A program made the translations under genes and the position numbers. Shown here piece after piece: positions 17,873-26,251 of a stretch of DNA of 64,000 bases. Position 1 is the stretch's first letter. Each line of letters starts with the position of its first letter. The notes beneath the pieces were generated by a model. That model saw only the letters and a list, made by a program, of their open reading frames with translations. It ran no database searches and was not told where the DNA came from. The DNA is from Tautonia rosea (lineage in GTDB: Bacteria > Planctomycetota > Planctomycetia > Isosphaerales > Isosphaeraceae): positions 62,001-126,000 of the forward strand of contig NZ_JABBYO010000005.1 of assembly GCF_012958305.1 (NCBI RefSeq), in the 5' to 3' direction.

Positions 17873-20194
17873 TCACTCCGCCGCGGCCAACGCTCCGGCC
17901 GCTCCTCGCGTCCGGCCGCCGAGTCGGCCCGAGGCCACCGGACCGACCGGTTCGCCATGCTCATCAAGGTACGAAGAAACACACGACCAATTGTTCACGT
18001 CTTCACACAATCCATTGAAGACCACGCCGACAATTGGGGCGTTCGATTGTTCGAGCATCGTCCGGGCTCGAAGGACCGGCCGAAGGTCGTTTGCCCCGGC
18101 TCGGACCACGAGGATCGCAGCATCGACGATTCGCCCAAGCATCCGACAGTCCGCCAGGCCGAGAATCGCCGGGCCGTCAAGGATCACCCGGTCGTAGTGT
18201 CGCGAAACGGCCGTAATCAGTTGCTTCATCTCCAGCGCTCCGAGGACCTCGACGGGGACTCCCGAGGGGTCGCCCGACGGGAGGAAGTCGAGGTTCGGGA
18301 TGTCGGTCGAGACGACCGTGCGTTGCCAGGGCATCTCACCTCGGAGGACATCGACGAGGCCAAGGTCGTGCTCGGTATCACCCTCGCCGTCATCGAAGAC
18401 CGGCCGGAGACTCGGGCGGCGGAGATCGACTTCGAGCAGCAGGGTTCGCTCGCCGGATCGAGCACAGGTGGCGGCCAGGTTCAGGGCGGTGGTGCTCTTC
18501 CCCTCGCCGGCCTTGGCACTGGTAACGAGCAAGGTCACGGCCGGTTTGCCCTCGGGGCAGGTCATACCGACCAGACTGGCTCGGAGGTTTCGGTAGGCAT
18601 CCGCCTCGGCCGAGTGCGGAGCGCCGGCGGTCCAGAGGTGCCCGCCACGTTGCAGCCGGGCCGTTCGCTTCATCCGGGAAATGACCCCGAGCAAGGGGAG
18701 GGTCAGGCCGGTCGTCAGTTGCTCAGGAGCCCGGACCGAATGATCGAGGTGTTCGATCGCCAGAACGGTGCCCACGCCCGAGACCATCGAGACGAGACAG
18801 ACGAGGGCTACCATCAAGGTGTATCCCGGACGAACCGGCTTGGGTGGCGGGGTGGGGCGCTGGACGACGCGAACCGGCTTGTTCTGGGTCTTCGAGAGCA
18901 CGTCGAATTGATCGATCTTCGCCCGAAGCATGGCGATTCCGGCGGCGGTCCGCTCGCGTTCCTTGAGCAAGGTGAGGAATTGGTTGTGATCGGGGGCCAT
19001 GCGCTGGATGTCGCGGAGCATGCTCTGTTCCGCTTCCTCGATCTGGGTCAGCTCGCCGGTGAGGACCTCTCGATATTGAGTGAACAGGGTCGTGGTCGGA
19101 TCTTCCTGGGCTGCGTTGGCCTGAAGCGACATCTCCTGAAGATCCTGAATCTGCTGGTCCAGGTCGCGTCGCATCTTCATGTAGCGAGTGATGGCCGGGT
19201 CTCGCGGATTCCGGGCGACGCGGGTGACCTCTCCGATCCTCTGGTCGAGGGCCTGGCGACGATCCATCAGGTCCGCGATTTGCCGCTGTTGCACCGAGAC
19301 GCCAGGATCCTGATCCTTGGGGAACATCCGGGCGATCCAGAGCTGATGCTGAAGCTGATCCAGGCTGTTCTGCTTTTGCCGCTTCAGCAGGTCGAGATAT
19401 TGATAACGATCGACCAGCCGGTTCGTGCCGTCGGGAGAGAGGTCGGGCGAGTTGGCCATCGCCTGGCTGATCCGGCGGTCGATCTCGGACAGCTCGTCGT
19501 ACATCTTCTTGATGTTGGCCTCGGCGGCGGCCTGCGAATTGACGACCTTGTCATCGACTTCAGCCTGCGAATCACGTTCGTATTCTTCGAGCCAGAGGTC
19601 GAGAATTGTGGCGACCCGGTACGGATCATTGCCTTCGAGATGCACATCGTAGCGAGTCGATTGCGCCAGGCGGTTGGTTTTGAGATTGGCAAGAAGTTCC
19701 TCGACCGGATCTCCTTCGGACCGCACCGGAGGGCCGATCCGAGGGCTTCGGAGCACGTCCTCGACCGTCTGCCGGTTTCGAAGGTGGGCCAGGCGATTGG
19801 CCTCGTACTGCTCGGCGGTGACGGCCGAGAGATTGATCGAGTCGTCGGCCATCAGGCTGGCGAGGATCGAGTCAAACTGAGGTGGTACGATCTCGATCTG
19901 GGCCGATGCCCGATAGACCGGCTTCTGGCGCAGGACCAGGGTGGTGCCGATCGTCGCCAGCACTCCACCCACGAGCACGATGAGCCAGAAGCGTCGTCGG
20001 AGGGCTCGAAGGTAATCAGACGGAGACTTCCCCGAGGTCGAGCCGGTCGAACCGGAGGAACCCACCGCCGACCCCAGAGGGATGTAGGCCGGAGCCGGGG
20101 AATGGGGGGCGGGGACCGCCGAAGCCGACGGGGCAGTCGCGTGTTGGGGAACCCCGGCGGGCTGGCCGCCATAGGGGAGGATGATCCGCTCCAT
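17873..20194 (-). CDS. Wzc-like polysaccharide co-polymerase/tyrosine autokinase
   Basis: This 773-residue protein has the Wzc plan. There is a Pro/Ser-rich cytoplasmic N-terminus, a first membrane helix near residue 75 (FWLIVLVGGVLATIGT), a long coiled-coil periplasmic Wzz domain, and a second helix near residue 460. A BY-kinase domain follows, with Walker A SAKAGEGKSTTALNLAA near residue 560, Walker A' LLEVDLRRPSL and a VILDGPAILGLAD Walker B-like segment. It should set chain length and couple export to assembly. The C-terminus is Gly/Ala/Arg-rich and lacks the usual cluster of tyrosines that is autophosphorylated. It lies 34 bp after the initiating transferase gene. Confidence 0.88.
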   Translation of the reverse strand: MERIILPYGGQPAGVPQHATAPSASAVPAPHSPAPAYIPLGSAVGSSGSTGSTSGKSPSDYLRALRRRFWLIVLVGGVLATIGTTLVLRQKPVYRASAQIEIVPPQFDSILASLMADDSINLSAVTAEQYEANRLAHLRNRQTVEDVLRSPRIGPPVRSEGDPVEELLANLKTNRLAQSTRYDVHLEGNDPYRVATILDLWLEEYERDSQAEVDDKVVNSQAAAEANIKKMYDELSEIDRRISQAMANSPDLSPDGTNRLVDRYQYLDLLKRQKQNSLDQLQHQLWIARMFPKDQDPGVSVQQRQIADLMDRRQALDQRIGEVTRVARNPRDPAITRYMKMRRDLDQQIQDLQEMSLQANAAQEDPTTTLFTQYREVLTGELTQIEEAEQSMLRDIQRMAPDHNQFLTLLKERERTAAGIAMLRAKIDQFDVLSKTQNKPVRVVQRPTPPPKPVRPGYTLMVALVCLVSMVSGVGTVLAIEHLDHSVRAPEQLTTGLTLPLLGVISRMKRTARLQRGGHLWTAGAPHSAEADAYRNLRASLVGMTCPEGKPAVTLLVTSAKAGEGKSTTALNLAATCARSGERTLLLEVDLRRPSLRPVFDDGEGDTEHDLGLVDVLRGEMPWQRTVVSTDIPNLDFLPSGDPSGVPVEVLGALEMKQLITAVSRHYDRVILDGPAILGLADCRMLGRIVDAAILVVRAGANDLRPVLRARTMLEQSNAPIVGVVFNGLCEDVNNWSCVSSYLDEHGEPVGPVASGRLGGRTRGAAGALAAAE

Positions 20195-20227
20195 GAGTCA
20201 CACCCTTCCTTGAGCGTCGCGTCACGG

Positions 20228-21922
20228 TCAGTCGGTGTCGGGCGATTGGGGGACGAAGGCCACTCCCGAGGGGGGGGAGGACCAGCCACCAGCGAGCCCG
20301 GCGGGTGCCGTTGCCAGCACCAACGTGGTGCCGGGCTTCGGCGATCCGCTAAGGACGTTCTCGGGCTCCGACCCAAGCGAACGCCCGAGCGCCCCGTCGG
20401 CCAGCAGCCGACCCAGGCGCTCACTGCTCGCCAGCGAGAGCCGCTGCAGGAATCGGAACGCGATGTCGGAGGCCAGGTCCGATCGATCGCTGAACCGCAA
20501 GTCGACCGTCAGCAAGGCATCGCCGGCACCAAAGAGTCGGAACTGGGCGGTGGGACCCGACAGGTGATCGGCCGAAGCAGCTCGATCGGTCGACTCGGCC
20601 CAGTCTCCCTGATGGCGTTGGGTCGACTCGGTGCCCGGTCCTCGGAACGTCAATCGAGCCGCCGAGCAGCCGAGGATGTTGGCGGTTTCGGCCATGATCT
20701 CCAAGACCCGGTCGGGATCGGCAGCCAGCTCGACACGCTGAATCGCCTCCCAGGTGGCCTTGGCGGCGCGGCGTTCCTGGCGACCGCGGACCATCCGAGC
20801 TGCCAGATCGTTCCGCAGTTCGGCCAGTTCGTTGCGACGGCTGTACAGGATCACGACGAAGGCCGAACAGCCGGAGCTTCCGAGGATCAGGGCCAGGACA
20901 TCGCTTCGCATCGCCACTCCGAGCAAGACAACACCGCAGAGAAAGGCGGTGAAACTGTAAAGCATGGCCGCGGCCTGCCTCGGGTCGAGTCCGAGGCCGA
21001 TGAGGACATGGTGGACATGGCGGCGGTCGGCGGCTGTCAGGGGAAGGTTGCGCACCCATCGCCGAAAGATCGCCAGGGCCGTGTCGGAGATGGGCAATCC
21101 CATCGCAAGGATCGGCAACAGGATCGAGACGGCCATCGTTCCCTTGAGCGAGCCTTGAATCCCGATGACCCCGATCAGCATGCCGATCAAAAGGCTCCCG
21201 CTGTCTCCGAGAAAGATGCAGGCCGGATGCCAGTTGTAGAGCAAAAAGCCGGCCAGGCCGCCGGCAAGCGCTGCTCCCATCAGTGCCGATCCGTAGTTGC
21301 TCAGGGCCACAGCCACCAGCATCATGGTGGCCGCGACGATCAACCCGACGCCCGAGGCAAGTCCATCCATTCCATCGATCAGGTTCCAGATGTTCATGCA
21401 TCCGAGGAACCAAAGCAGGGTGATGGCGATGCTCGGAAGGTCGAGGAGCAACGTCTCGGAGCGACCCGGAATCCCGAGGCTCAAAGGCAGACTGAGCGAG
21501 AGTTCCAGGCCGAGAATCTCGACCGACTCGATCCGGATGCCTCCGGCATAGAGGAGCATGACGGCCATCGCCTGGCCGAGCAGCTTGGCTCGAGGTGTGA
21601 CGCCGATCGTATCGTCGACGACACCGAGCACCAGGACCACCCCCGCCGCCATACCGATCCAGGCGAGGGAATCGGCCCAGGTGTCGATTCCCGGCCAGCT
21701 CGGCATCAGGCCGCCGAAGGTCAGAGCTCCCAGGCCGACCGCCAGGCCGACGGCCAGGCCCAGGCCGCCAAGGCGAGGCGTGGCTCCCTTGTGCACGCGG
21801 CGGAATTGATCCGGCCGGTCGATCGCCCCGGCCCAGATGGCCAGACGGGTGACGATCGGTGTGGCCAGCACGCAGCCGAGAAACGAGAGCGCGAAGACGA
21901 GCAGGTAGGAATCGGGCGTCAT
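20228..21922 (-). CDS. WecA/MraY-like phosphoglycosyltransferase with C-terminal extension
   Basis: The first 350 of 564 residues form a polytopic PNPT transferase: DRPDQFRRVHKGATPRLGG near residue 42, FWLFLGCMNIWNLIDGMDGLA-type Asp-rich motif near residue 180, and AIFLGDSGS-type motif (CIFLGDSGSLLIG) near residue 235. Such enzymes move a sugar-1-phosphate onto undecaprenyl phosphate, the first step of the polymer. A cytoplasmic extension of about 200 residues follows, helical at first and then a GAF-like mixed region, which is not part of the family. I start at the ATG of MTPDSYLL; an earlier ATG at 22003 has no ribosome site and lies in a hairpin. It is the first gene of the operon. Confidence 0.85.
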   Translation of the reverse strand: MTPDSYLLVFALSFLGCVLATPIVTRLAIWAGAIDRPDQFRRVHKGATPRLGGLGLAVGLAVGLGALTFGGLMPSWPGIDTWADSLAWIGMAAGVVLVLGVVDDTIGVTPRAKLLGQAMAVMLLYAGGIRIESVEILGLELSLSLPLSLGIPGRSETLLLDLPSIAITLLWFLGCMNIWNLIDGMDGLASGVGLIVAATMMLVAVALSNYGSALMGAALAGGLAGFLLYNWHPACIFLGDSGSLLIGMLIGVIGIQGSLKGTMAVSILLPILAMGLPISDTALAIFRRWVRNLPLTAADRRHVHHVLIGLGLDPRQAAAMLYSFTAFLCGVVLLGVAMRSDVLALILGSSGCSAFVVILYSRRNELAELRNDLAARMVRGRQERRAAKATWEAIQRVELAADPDRVLEIMAETANILGCSAARLTFRGPGTESTQRHQGDWAESTDRAASADHLSGPTAQFRLFGAGDALLTVDLRFSDRSDLASDIAFRFLQRLSLASSERLGRLLADGALGRSLGSEPENVLSGSPKPGTTLVLATAPAGLAGGWSSPPSGVAFVPQSPDTD

Positions 21923-21992
21923 GGACCGGCACCAGCTCCATCCGGCCCGGACGTGCGAACCGAGCACAACGCCCACCGGGGGCGAGGTCATG

Positions 21993-22020
21993 TTCGCAAG
22001 CATCCGTGCTCGATTGCGAA
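21993..22020 (-). promoter_or_regulatory. Leader hairpin 3
   Basis: TTCGCAA and TTGCGAA form a perfect 7 bp stem around a 14 nt loop. It overlaps the upstream alternative ATG of the first operon gene (22003) and lies about 70 nt before the preferred start, so it could influence translation start selection. Confidence 0.4.
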
Positions 22021-22045
22021 TCCTTCGATTCCATTCGACGGAGAC

Positions 22046-22076
22046 GGTCCAACGGTCGTTTCCGGGACCGCGGACC
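22046..22076 (-). promoter_or_regulatory. Leader hairpin 2
   Basis: On the minus strand GGTCC-G-CGGTC pairs with GACCG-TT-GGACC, giving two 5 bp helices separated by small bulges around an 8 nt loop. It starts five bases after hairpin 1. No T-run follows, so it is not a classic intrinsic terminator. Confidence 0.4.
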
Positions 22077-22080
22077 TAGG

Positions 22081-22106
22081 CTGGCTGACCGTACCAGGTC
22101 AACCAG
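22081..22106 (-). promoter_or_regulatory. Leader hairpin 1
   Basis: CTGGTTGACC pairs with GGTCAGCCAG on the minus strand: ten pairs with one G-U wobble and a 6 nt loop. It lies 12 nt after the stop codon of the short leader frame, a spacing seen in attenuators and in translation-coupled leaders. Confidence 0.45.
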
Positions 22107-22118
22107 GGCGGTAAAGGG

Positions 22119-22163
22119 CTATTGCCTGAAACCGATCTGCAGACGCAAGTGTGTCGTCTTCAT
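22119..22163 (-). CDS. Possible 14-residue leader peptide
   Basis: An ATG at 22163 opens a 14-codon frame (MKTTHLRLQIGFRQ) ending in TAG. A GGAGGAG ribosome site at about 22174-22180 lies ten bases upstream, stronger than most in this window. It lies inside the leader of the exopolysaccharide operon, after the promoter and just before hairpin 1. The peptide has no obvious run of a regulated amino acid. It could be a leader peptide controlling downstream RNA folding, or simply a chance frame; the ribosome site favours translation. Confidence 0.35.
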   Translation of the reverse strand: MKTTHLRLQIGFRQ

Positions 22164-22316
22164 GACTGGGAATCTCCTCCTTGATGAATCGCGAAGGGTG
22201 TTTGGCTCAGGAGTCGGAAGCGTCGGGAATATCCGGGATTCCGAAGGCTCGATGACGGGTCTGATCGTTCAACCGTTCCGTGGTGTCGCTCCCGCCGTTG
22301 GTGATCGAGCGGCCGT

Positions 22317-22345
22317 AGTATGAACAGGGAACCGTCGAGGGTCAA
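22317..22345 (-). promoter_or_regulatory. Sigma70-type promoter for the exopolysaccharide operon
   Basis: On the minus strand TTGACC (22345-22340) and CATACT (22322-22317) are separated by exactly 17 bases. It lies 30 bp past the DUF1559 terminator and about 390 bp before the first operon start codon, with no other gene between. Confidence 0.55.
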
Positions 22346-22375
22346 GAGGGAATCAACGATCTGGGGTGATCGAGG

Positions 22376-22407
22376 AGCCCGCCCCCGGTTGGGACTGGGG
22401 GCGGGCT
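22376..22407 (-). terminator. Terminator after the DUF1559 gene
   Basis: AGCCCGCCCCC and GGGGGCGGGCT form a perfect 11 bp G/C-rich stem with a 10 nt loop, starting 8 bases after the stop codon of the DUF1559 gene. There is no strong T-run, so it may be a terminator or an mRNA-end stabiliser. Confidence 0.6.
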
Positions 22408-22414
22408 GGCGGGG

Positions 22415-23482
22415 TCAATATTGATCGGCGCTGAGCACCTCGCCGCCGGCTCGTGTGCCGAGGGCCATCCAGGTGAGCTGGTTGATGGTTGACTTGATAA
22501 ATCGAACGCTGCCGTCGCCCATTAAGACGTTGCAGCCACCGGGGTGGGCGCTGGTCGCGTTGTTGATGTGGGAGTTGTCCATGCCGCAGCCGCCGCAGCC
22601 CTGGCGGCAGGAATTCCAGGGAGATTGTGTCGAATTCGGGGGGACGATGACGTTGAAGAGCGTCATCGCCGGCGCTCCCCAGCCCCAATACTGCCCAGCG
22701 TTCTGATAGCCCGACGACTGAGCGCCATTCGTGTTGTAGAACTCGTTGCAAGCTTGCAGGGTGAGCTGAAGCCCGGGCATGTTTTCGAGGGCGTTGGTGC
22801 TCTCCCACATCCCACCGCCGGAGACGCCCACCATGCCGTTTCCGGGAGAGCGATCGGGGGTGCCGGGGACGCCGGTCAGACGTTCGGAGAACGCGATGGT
22901 GTTGGCCGTGCCGTCTCTGATCCGAGAAATCGGGTACGCCTGGGTCATGGCGAACAGCCCGGAACTGACCGTTTGGGCCCGGTAGCCGATCGTGGTGCCG
23001 AGGCTGGCGTAGTAGTTATTCGAGAACTGACGGCCGGCGTTGAAATCCGACGGACAAAGAAAGCTCGTGACGATCGTTCGATACGAGGTGTCGTTGGCCG
23101 CCTGGCCAGCGGCGCTGGCGACAGGAGGAAGCTGGAAGTTGATGGCGTCGTAGATCGGCTTCGCCTCAAGATAAGGCAGCAGCAGGGCGTGGGCGCTCCA
23201 GTTGTTCCAGTTATAGATGGTCCCGGCCTCGTCGGCGTAAACGCGAGACGATCCCATCGGGAAGGTGTCGAAGACCGAGTGATAGTTATGAATACCAAGG
23301 CCGATCTGTTTCAGGTTGTTGGTGCACTGGGCACGGCGGGCGGCCTCTCGCGCACTTTGCACGGCGGGCAGCAGGAGGGCGATCAGCACGCCGATGATCG
23401 CGATCACGACGAGCAATTCAATCAACGTGAACCCACGAGGGGCTCGCGACGGCTGCGGTTGATGAGTTGAATGGGTTCGCAT
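22415..23482 (-). CDS. DUF1559 prepilin-like secreted protein
   Basis: This 355-residue protein has a type IV prepilin-like N-terminus: a basic leader, then RGFTLIELLVVIAIIGVLI, with the Gly/Phe cleavage site and Glu at +5. Immediately after comes the DUF1559 signature LLPAVQSAREAARRAQC and NNLKQIGLGIHNY. Near the end is the H-x9-DG tag (HPGGCNVLMGDGSVRFIK). This family is greatly expanded in planctomycetes and is believed to be exported through a type II/IV pilus-like route; the individual roles are unknown. I start at the ATG 8 bases after AAGGAG. A small lipoprotein gene lies 205 bp upstream on the same strand and may be co-transcribed. Confidence 0.92.
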   Translation of the reverse strand: MRTHSTHQPQPSRAPRGFTLIELLVVIAIIGVLIALLLPAVQSAREAARRAQCTNNLKQIGLGIHNYHSVFDTFPMGSSRVYADEAGTIYNWNNWSAHALLLPYLEAKPIYDAINFQLPPVASAAGQAANDTSYRTIVTSFLCPSDFNAGRQFSNNYYASLGTTIGYRAQTVSSGLFAMTQAYPISRIRDGTANTIAFSERLTGVPGTPDRSPGNGMVGVSGGGMWESTNALENMPGLQLTLQACNEFYNTNGAQSSGYQNAGQYWGWGAPAMTLFNVIVPPNSTQSPWNSCRQGCGGCGMDNSHINNATSAHPGGCNVLMGDGSVRFIKSTINQLTWMALGTRAGGEVLSADQY

Positions 23483-23687
23483 GCGTAAGGCTCCTTCGAT
23501 GCTTGAGTCGAGCGTGAATTCTCCGGACACTCGTGATCTGAGCCTGAGAGATGGATTCAAATGGATTGGGATCGACCTATCCGATCCGAGGGGAACGACA
23601 GCCGATCGGAGCGTGGATTGAACGAAGGCGTAAGTCGGTTTCGAACCTTGGGGCTGAGATGTTCCTGCCAAAGCTGGCCCCGGATCG

Positions 23688-23882
23688 TTACTTCACCATG
23701 CCTTCCTTCATCAGACGTTCCATTTCATCCATCGAAGCCTGTTCGCCGGCCTCCTGGCCTGGCACGTCCTCCATGAGATCGCCGGTTTTCGGTCCTCCGC
23801 CGCAGCCGCTCGCAGTGATCGCAGCGCTGAGGGCAAGGAACCGTGCGAGCCTTCCTGAACATCTTCGCCAGGTGTCGTCCAT
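23688..23882 (-). CDS. Small lipoprotein
   Basis: This 64-residue protein has a basic N-terminus, a hydrophobic stretch (RFLALSAAITASGC) ending in a lipobox with Cys near residue 27, and a short acidic, Met-rich tail (DEMERLMKEGMVK). Signal peptidase II should process it to a lipid-anchored peptide of under 40 residues. Small lipoproteins of this kind often precede or follow DUF1559 genes in planctomycetes, and here it lies upstream of one on the same strand. I start at the ATG of MDDTWRR; the longer frame has no supporting ribosome site. Function unknown. Confidence 0.7.
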   Translation of the reverse strand: MDDTWRRCSGRLARFLALSAAITASGCGGGPKTGDLMEDVPGQEAGEQASMDEMERLMKEGMVK

Positions 23883-24081
23883 CGTGATCCTCCCAATGCG
23901 CAGGGCGAACCCTCCCGAATCCGAAACGATTGGGTGAAAGGGGAGATGCCCGCGGTTTACGTAATTGAGCGACGTTCGACCGCAGCGAAAACACGTTGGG
24001 TGCCCCCGACCCGGGAGCACCAGGAGTCCTCAACAACCTGGGGAAATCATCAGGACAAGGCTGCATTCATCGAGGTTGAGA

Positions 24082-24106
24082 AGCATGTTTCTGGAAACAC
24101 ATGCCT
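24082..24106. promoter_or_regulatory. Imperfect inverted repeat, possible operator
   Basis: GCATGTTTC and GAAACACATGC surround a TG dinucleotide; one base is bulged. It lies about 200 bp upstream of the lipoprotein start and 210 bp upstream of selB, so it could be an operator for either gene or a hairpin in an RNA. Confidence 0.3.
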
Positions 24107-24157
24107 TGACGTCTGATGACCATGTCGAACCTAATTAGACTACGAATTCGAGTCAAT

Positions 24158-24178
24158 AAAAAAATCCCGATTCCGGGA
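24158..24178 (-). terminator. Intrinsic terminator facing the minus strand
   Basis: Read on the minus strand, TCCCG-GAAT-CGGGA is followed by seven T residues, a textbook intrinsic terminator. No minus-strand gene ends here: the region upstream on that strand is antisense to selB. It may stop antisense transcription from entering the lipoprotein/DUF1559 genes. Confidence 0.55.
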
Positions 24179-24316
24179 CGGGAGACTTGGGAGACAATGC
24201 TGAAGGCCCTCAAGTGAGCCGGCGGGTTCCTGAGGCAGACGTGCGCAGGTATCATCGATTCCTGAAACTTCGCGGTGTGGGGTTCGGGGTACGAAGGCTT
24301 CGGGATCGTTGCGCTT

Positions 24317-26251
24317 GTGAGAGACCTCATTCTCGGGACGGCGGGACACATCGATCATGGCAAGACTTCTCTGGTCCGCGCCCTGACCGGTGTTGATACG
24401 GACCGATTGCCGGCGGAAAAGCAGCGTGGCATCACGATCGACCTGGGGTTCGCATCGCTTGACTTGGGTGAGGTGCGAATCGGACTGGTCGACGTGCCCG
24501 GTCACGAACGATTCATCAGAAACATGCTGGCCGGTGCCACCGGGTTCGACCTGGCGTTGCTTGTCATTGCGGCGGATGACTCGGTGATGCCTCAAACGCG
24601 GGAGCACCTGGAGATTCTCCGGCTGCTGGGGTTGCGATCTGGCTTAATTGCTCTGACCAAGTGCGACCTGGCGACCGAGGACTGGCTTGATCTGGTCGAG
24701 GAGGACGTGCGAACCCTGGTGGCCGGAACGTTTCTTGAAGGGGCCCCGATCGTTCGCACGTCAAGCTCGACCGGATTGGGAATCGATGAGTTACGATCGA
24801 CCCTGGCCCTGCTGGCCGAGGCGATTCCGAGGGTGCCGACCGAGGCGCCGTTTCGCCTGGCAATCGACCGCTGCTTCACCGTCGCCGGGCACGGAACCGT
24901 CGTGACGGGAACGATCGTCTCCGGGGCGGTCACTGTGGGAGACGAGCTGGAGTGGCTGCCCGAGGGGCGATTGCTGCGAGTGAGAGGGCTGCACCGTCAC
25001 GCTCAGGCGGTTGATCGGATTGAGCGGGGAGCCCGGGCGGCCATCAATCTGGCGGGCGTGCATCATTCGGAGGTCCGGCGGGGGCAAGAGCTGGCGACCC
25101 CTGGCTTTCTCCGGGCGTCGGTGGTGCTTTCTGCGGCGTTCAGGGCCTCGGCCGATGCACCCCGGCCCTTGCGGCATCGGGCGCGGTATCGATTGCATTT
25201 GGGGACGGCTGAAGTGACGGCCTCACTGTCCTTGCTGGACGGGTCAGAGCTGGCACCCGGTCTGGAAGGGTTTGCTCAGTTCTTTCTGGGAGAGCCAGTC
25301 GTGGCCGAGTATGGTCAGCCGTTCGTGATCCGAGAGGAAAGCCCTCCGTGGACGGTCGGCGGCGGTCAAATTCTGCAGCCGACTGCGCGGCGCATCCGTC
25401 GTAGAAATCTGGGTGATCGGGAACGACTTGCCCGGTTGAAACGTACCGACCCGATCGAGCGAGCGGCCGCGGTGATGGGCTCGTATCAACTGGAACCGTG
25501 GTCGAATCTCGATCTGGCCCGAGACGCGGGCCTCGCCCCTGAGGAGGTTGATCGGGTCGTGGCCGAGGCCCGAGCGAGTGGTGAGCTGATCGATCTTCCG
25601 GTCGGTCCTCGACGGACGATCCGGATCGTTCGATCGCATCTGGAAACGCTGGAAGATCGGGTGGTGAAGGCAGTTGGGCGTTTGCATGAGCGGAATCCGA
25701 GACTTTCACGTGTGCGGCGATCGAGCGTGCTGGGGACCCTGAGCGACCTGAAAAGCGAGTCGCTGGTGGCGGCGGTGATCGATCGCCTGGCGAAGGCTGG
25801 CCGATTGATCACCAGCGATCGGACGGTGGCATTGACGGGGTATCAACCGCAGTTGACGCAGGCAGAGCGGAGGCTCAAAACGGAGTTGCTCGACGCTCAT
25901 CGGGGGACCGGCTTCGCGCCGCCGATGGCCTCGGAACTGCTCGATCGAGCCGGGAATCGACGTGAGATCGTGCCGGAACTTCTCGATCTACTGGCCGAGG
26001 AGGGGCATCTGGCGGCTGTCGAGCCTCGAATGTTGTATCTCGAAGCCGATGCCGATCTGGAATTGAAACGACGGGTGGCCGACCGATTGCGGGACGGATC
26101 GACGATCAGCATGGCCGATCTTCGCGACTTGCTCGGCACGTCGAGGAAGTATGCCGTACCGATCGGGGAGTATCTGGACCGGATTGGGCTGACGATCCGA
26201 GACGGAGATCTTCGACGGCTCGGAGCAGTGGCGGAGGAGCCAGTGGGATGA
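24317..26251 (+). CDS. selB: Selenocysteine-specific translation elongation factor SelB
   Basis: This 644-residue GTPase has an EF-Tu-like front part: G1 [13 protein letters not shown] near residue 6, [12 protein letters not shown] near residue 58, and TKCDL near residue 114 in place of NKxD. Domains II and III and a C-terminal set of winged helices (about residues 370-640) follow, which bind the SECIS hairpin in the mRNA. SelB brings selenocysteyl-tRNA to in-frame UGA codons. I prefer the GTG at 24317, which gives [11 protein letters not shown], over an earlier GTG at 24275. Its stop codon overlaps the selA start (ATGA), so the pair is translationally coupled. Confidence 0.95.
   Translation: MRDLILGTAGHIDHGKTSLVRALTGVDTDRLPAEKQRGITIDLGFASLDLGEVRIGLVDVPGHERFIRNMLAGATGFDLALLVIAADDSVMPQTREHLEILRLLGLRSGLIALTKCDLATEDWLDLVEEDVRTLVAGTFLEGAPIVRTSSSTGLGIDELRSTLALLAEAIPRVPTEAPFRLAIDRCFTVAGHGTVVTGTIVSGAVTVGDELEWLPEGRLLRVRGLHRHAQAVDRIERGARAAINLAGVHHSEVRRGQELATPGFLRASVVLSAAFRASADAPRPLRHRARYRLHLGTAEVTASLSLLDGSELAPGLEGFAQFFLGEPVVAEYGQPFVIREESPPWTVGGGQILQPTARRIRRRNLGDRERLARLKRTDPIERAAAVMGSYQLEPWSNLDLARDAGLAPEEVDRVVAEARASGELIDLPVGPRRTIRIVRSHLETLEDRVVKAVGRLHERNPRLSRVRRSSVLGTLSDLKSESLVAAVIDRLAKAGRLITSDRTVALTGYQPQLTQAERRLKTELLDAHRGTGFAPPMASELLDRAGNRREIVPELLDLLAEEGHLAAVEPRMLYLEADADLELKRRVADRLRDGSTISMADLRDLLGTSRKYAVPIGEYLDRIGLTIRDGDLRRLGAVAEEPVG

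Larger units (their letters stand above)
21923..22414 (-). other. Long structured 5' leader of the exopolysaccharide operon
   Basis: The 492 bp between the DUF1559 gene and the first operon gene hold, in minus-strand order: a terminator hairpin (22376-22407), a sigma70-like promoter (22317-22345), a weak hairpin near 22226-22242, a 14-codon reading frame with a strong ribosome site (22119-22163), and three hairpins at 22081-22106, 22046-22076 and 21993-22020. The transcript leader is therefore about 390 nt. I do not recognise a known riboswitch class; conserved GEMM or tetraloop elements are not obvious. Confidence 0.55.
23883..24316. other. Divergent intergenic region with inverted repeats
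   Basis: This 434 bp region between the lipoprotein gene (minus) and selB (plus) is the most A/T-rich stretch nearby, with CTAATTAGAC at 24131. It holds an inverted repeat at 24082-24106 and a terminator-like hairpin at 24158-24178. I looked for a tRNA-Sec gene here on both strands and found none. Confidence 0.55.

Noticed and set aside
17516-22114. Plus-strand open frame of about 1500 codons
   Set aside because: It is antisense to the Wzc-like and WecA-like genes, which have clear motifs. The translation has no recognisable fold.
22415-23482. DUF1559 protein as a substrate of the exosortase
   Set aside because: It has a prepilin-type N-terminus and the H-x9-DG tag, and no PEP-CTERM-like hydrophobic tail with an Arg cluster.
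24179-24316. Possible tRNA-Sec gene upstream of selB
   Set aside because: A CCTCAAG string could be read as an anticodon loop, but the loop lacks the required T33, the stems do not pair and no T-arm follows.
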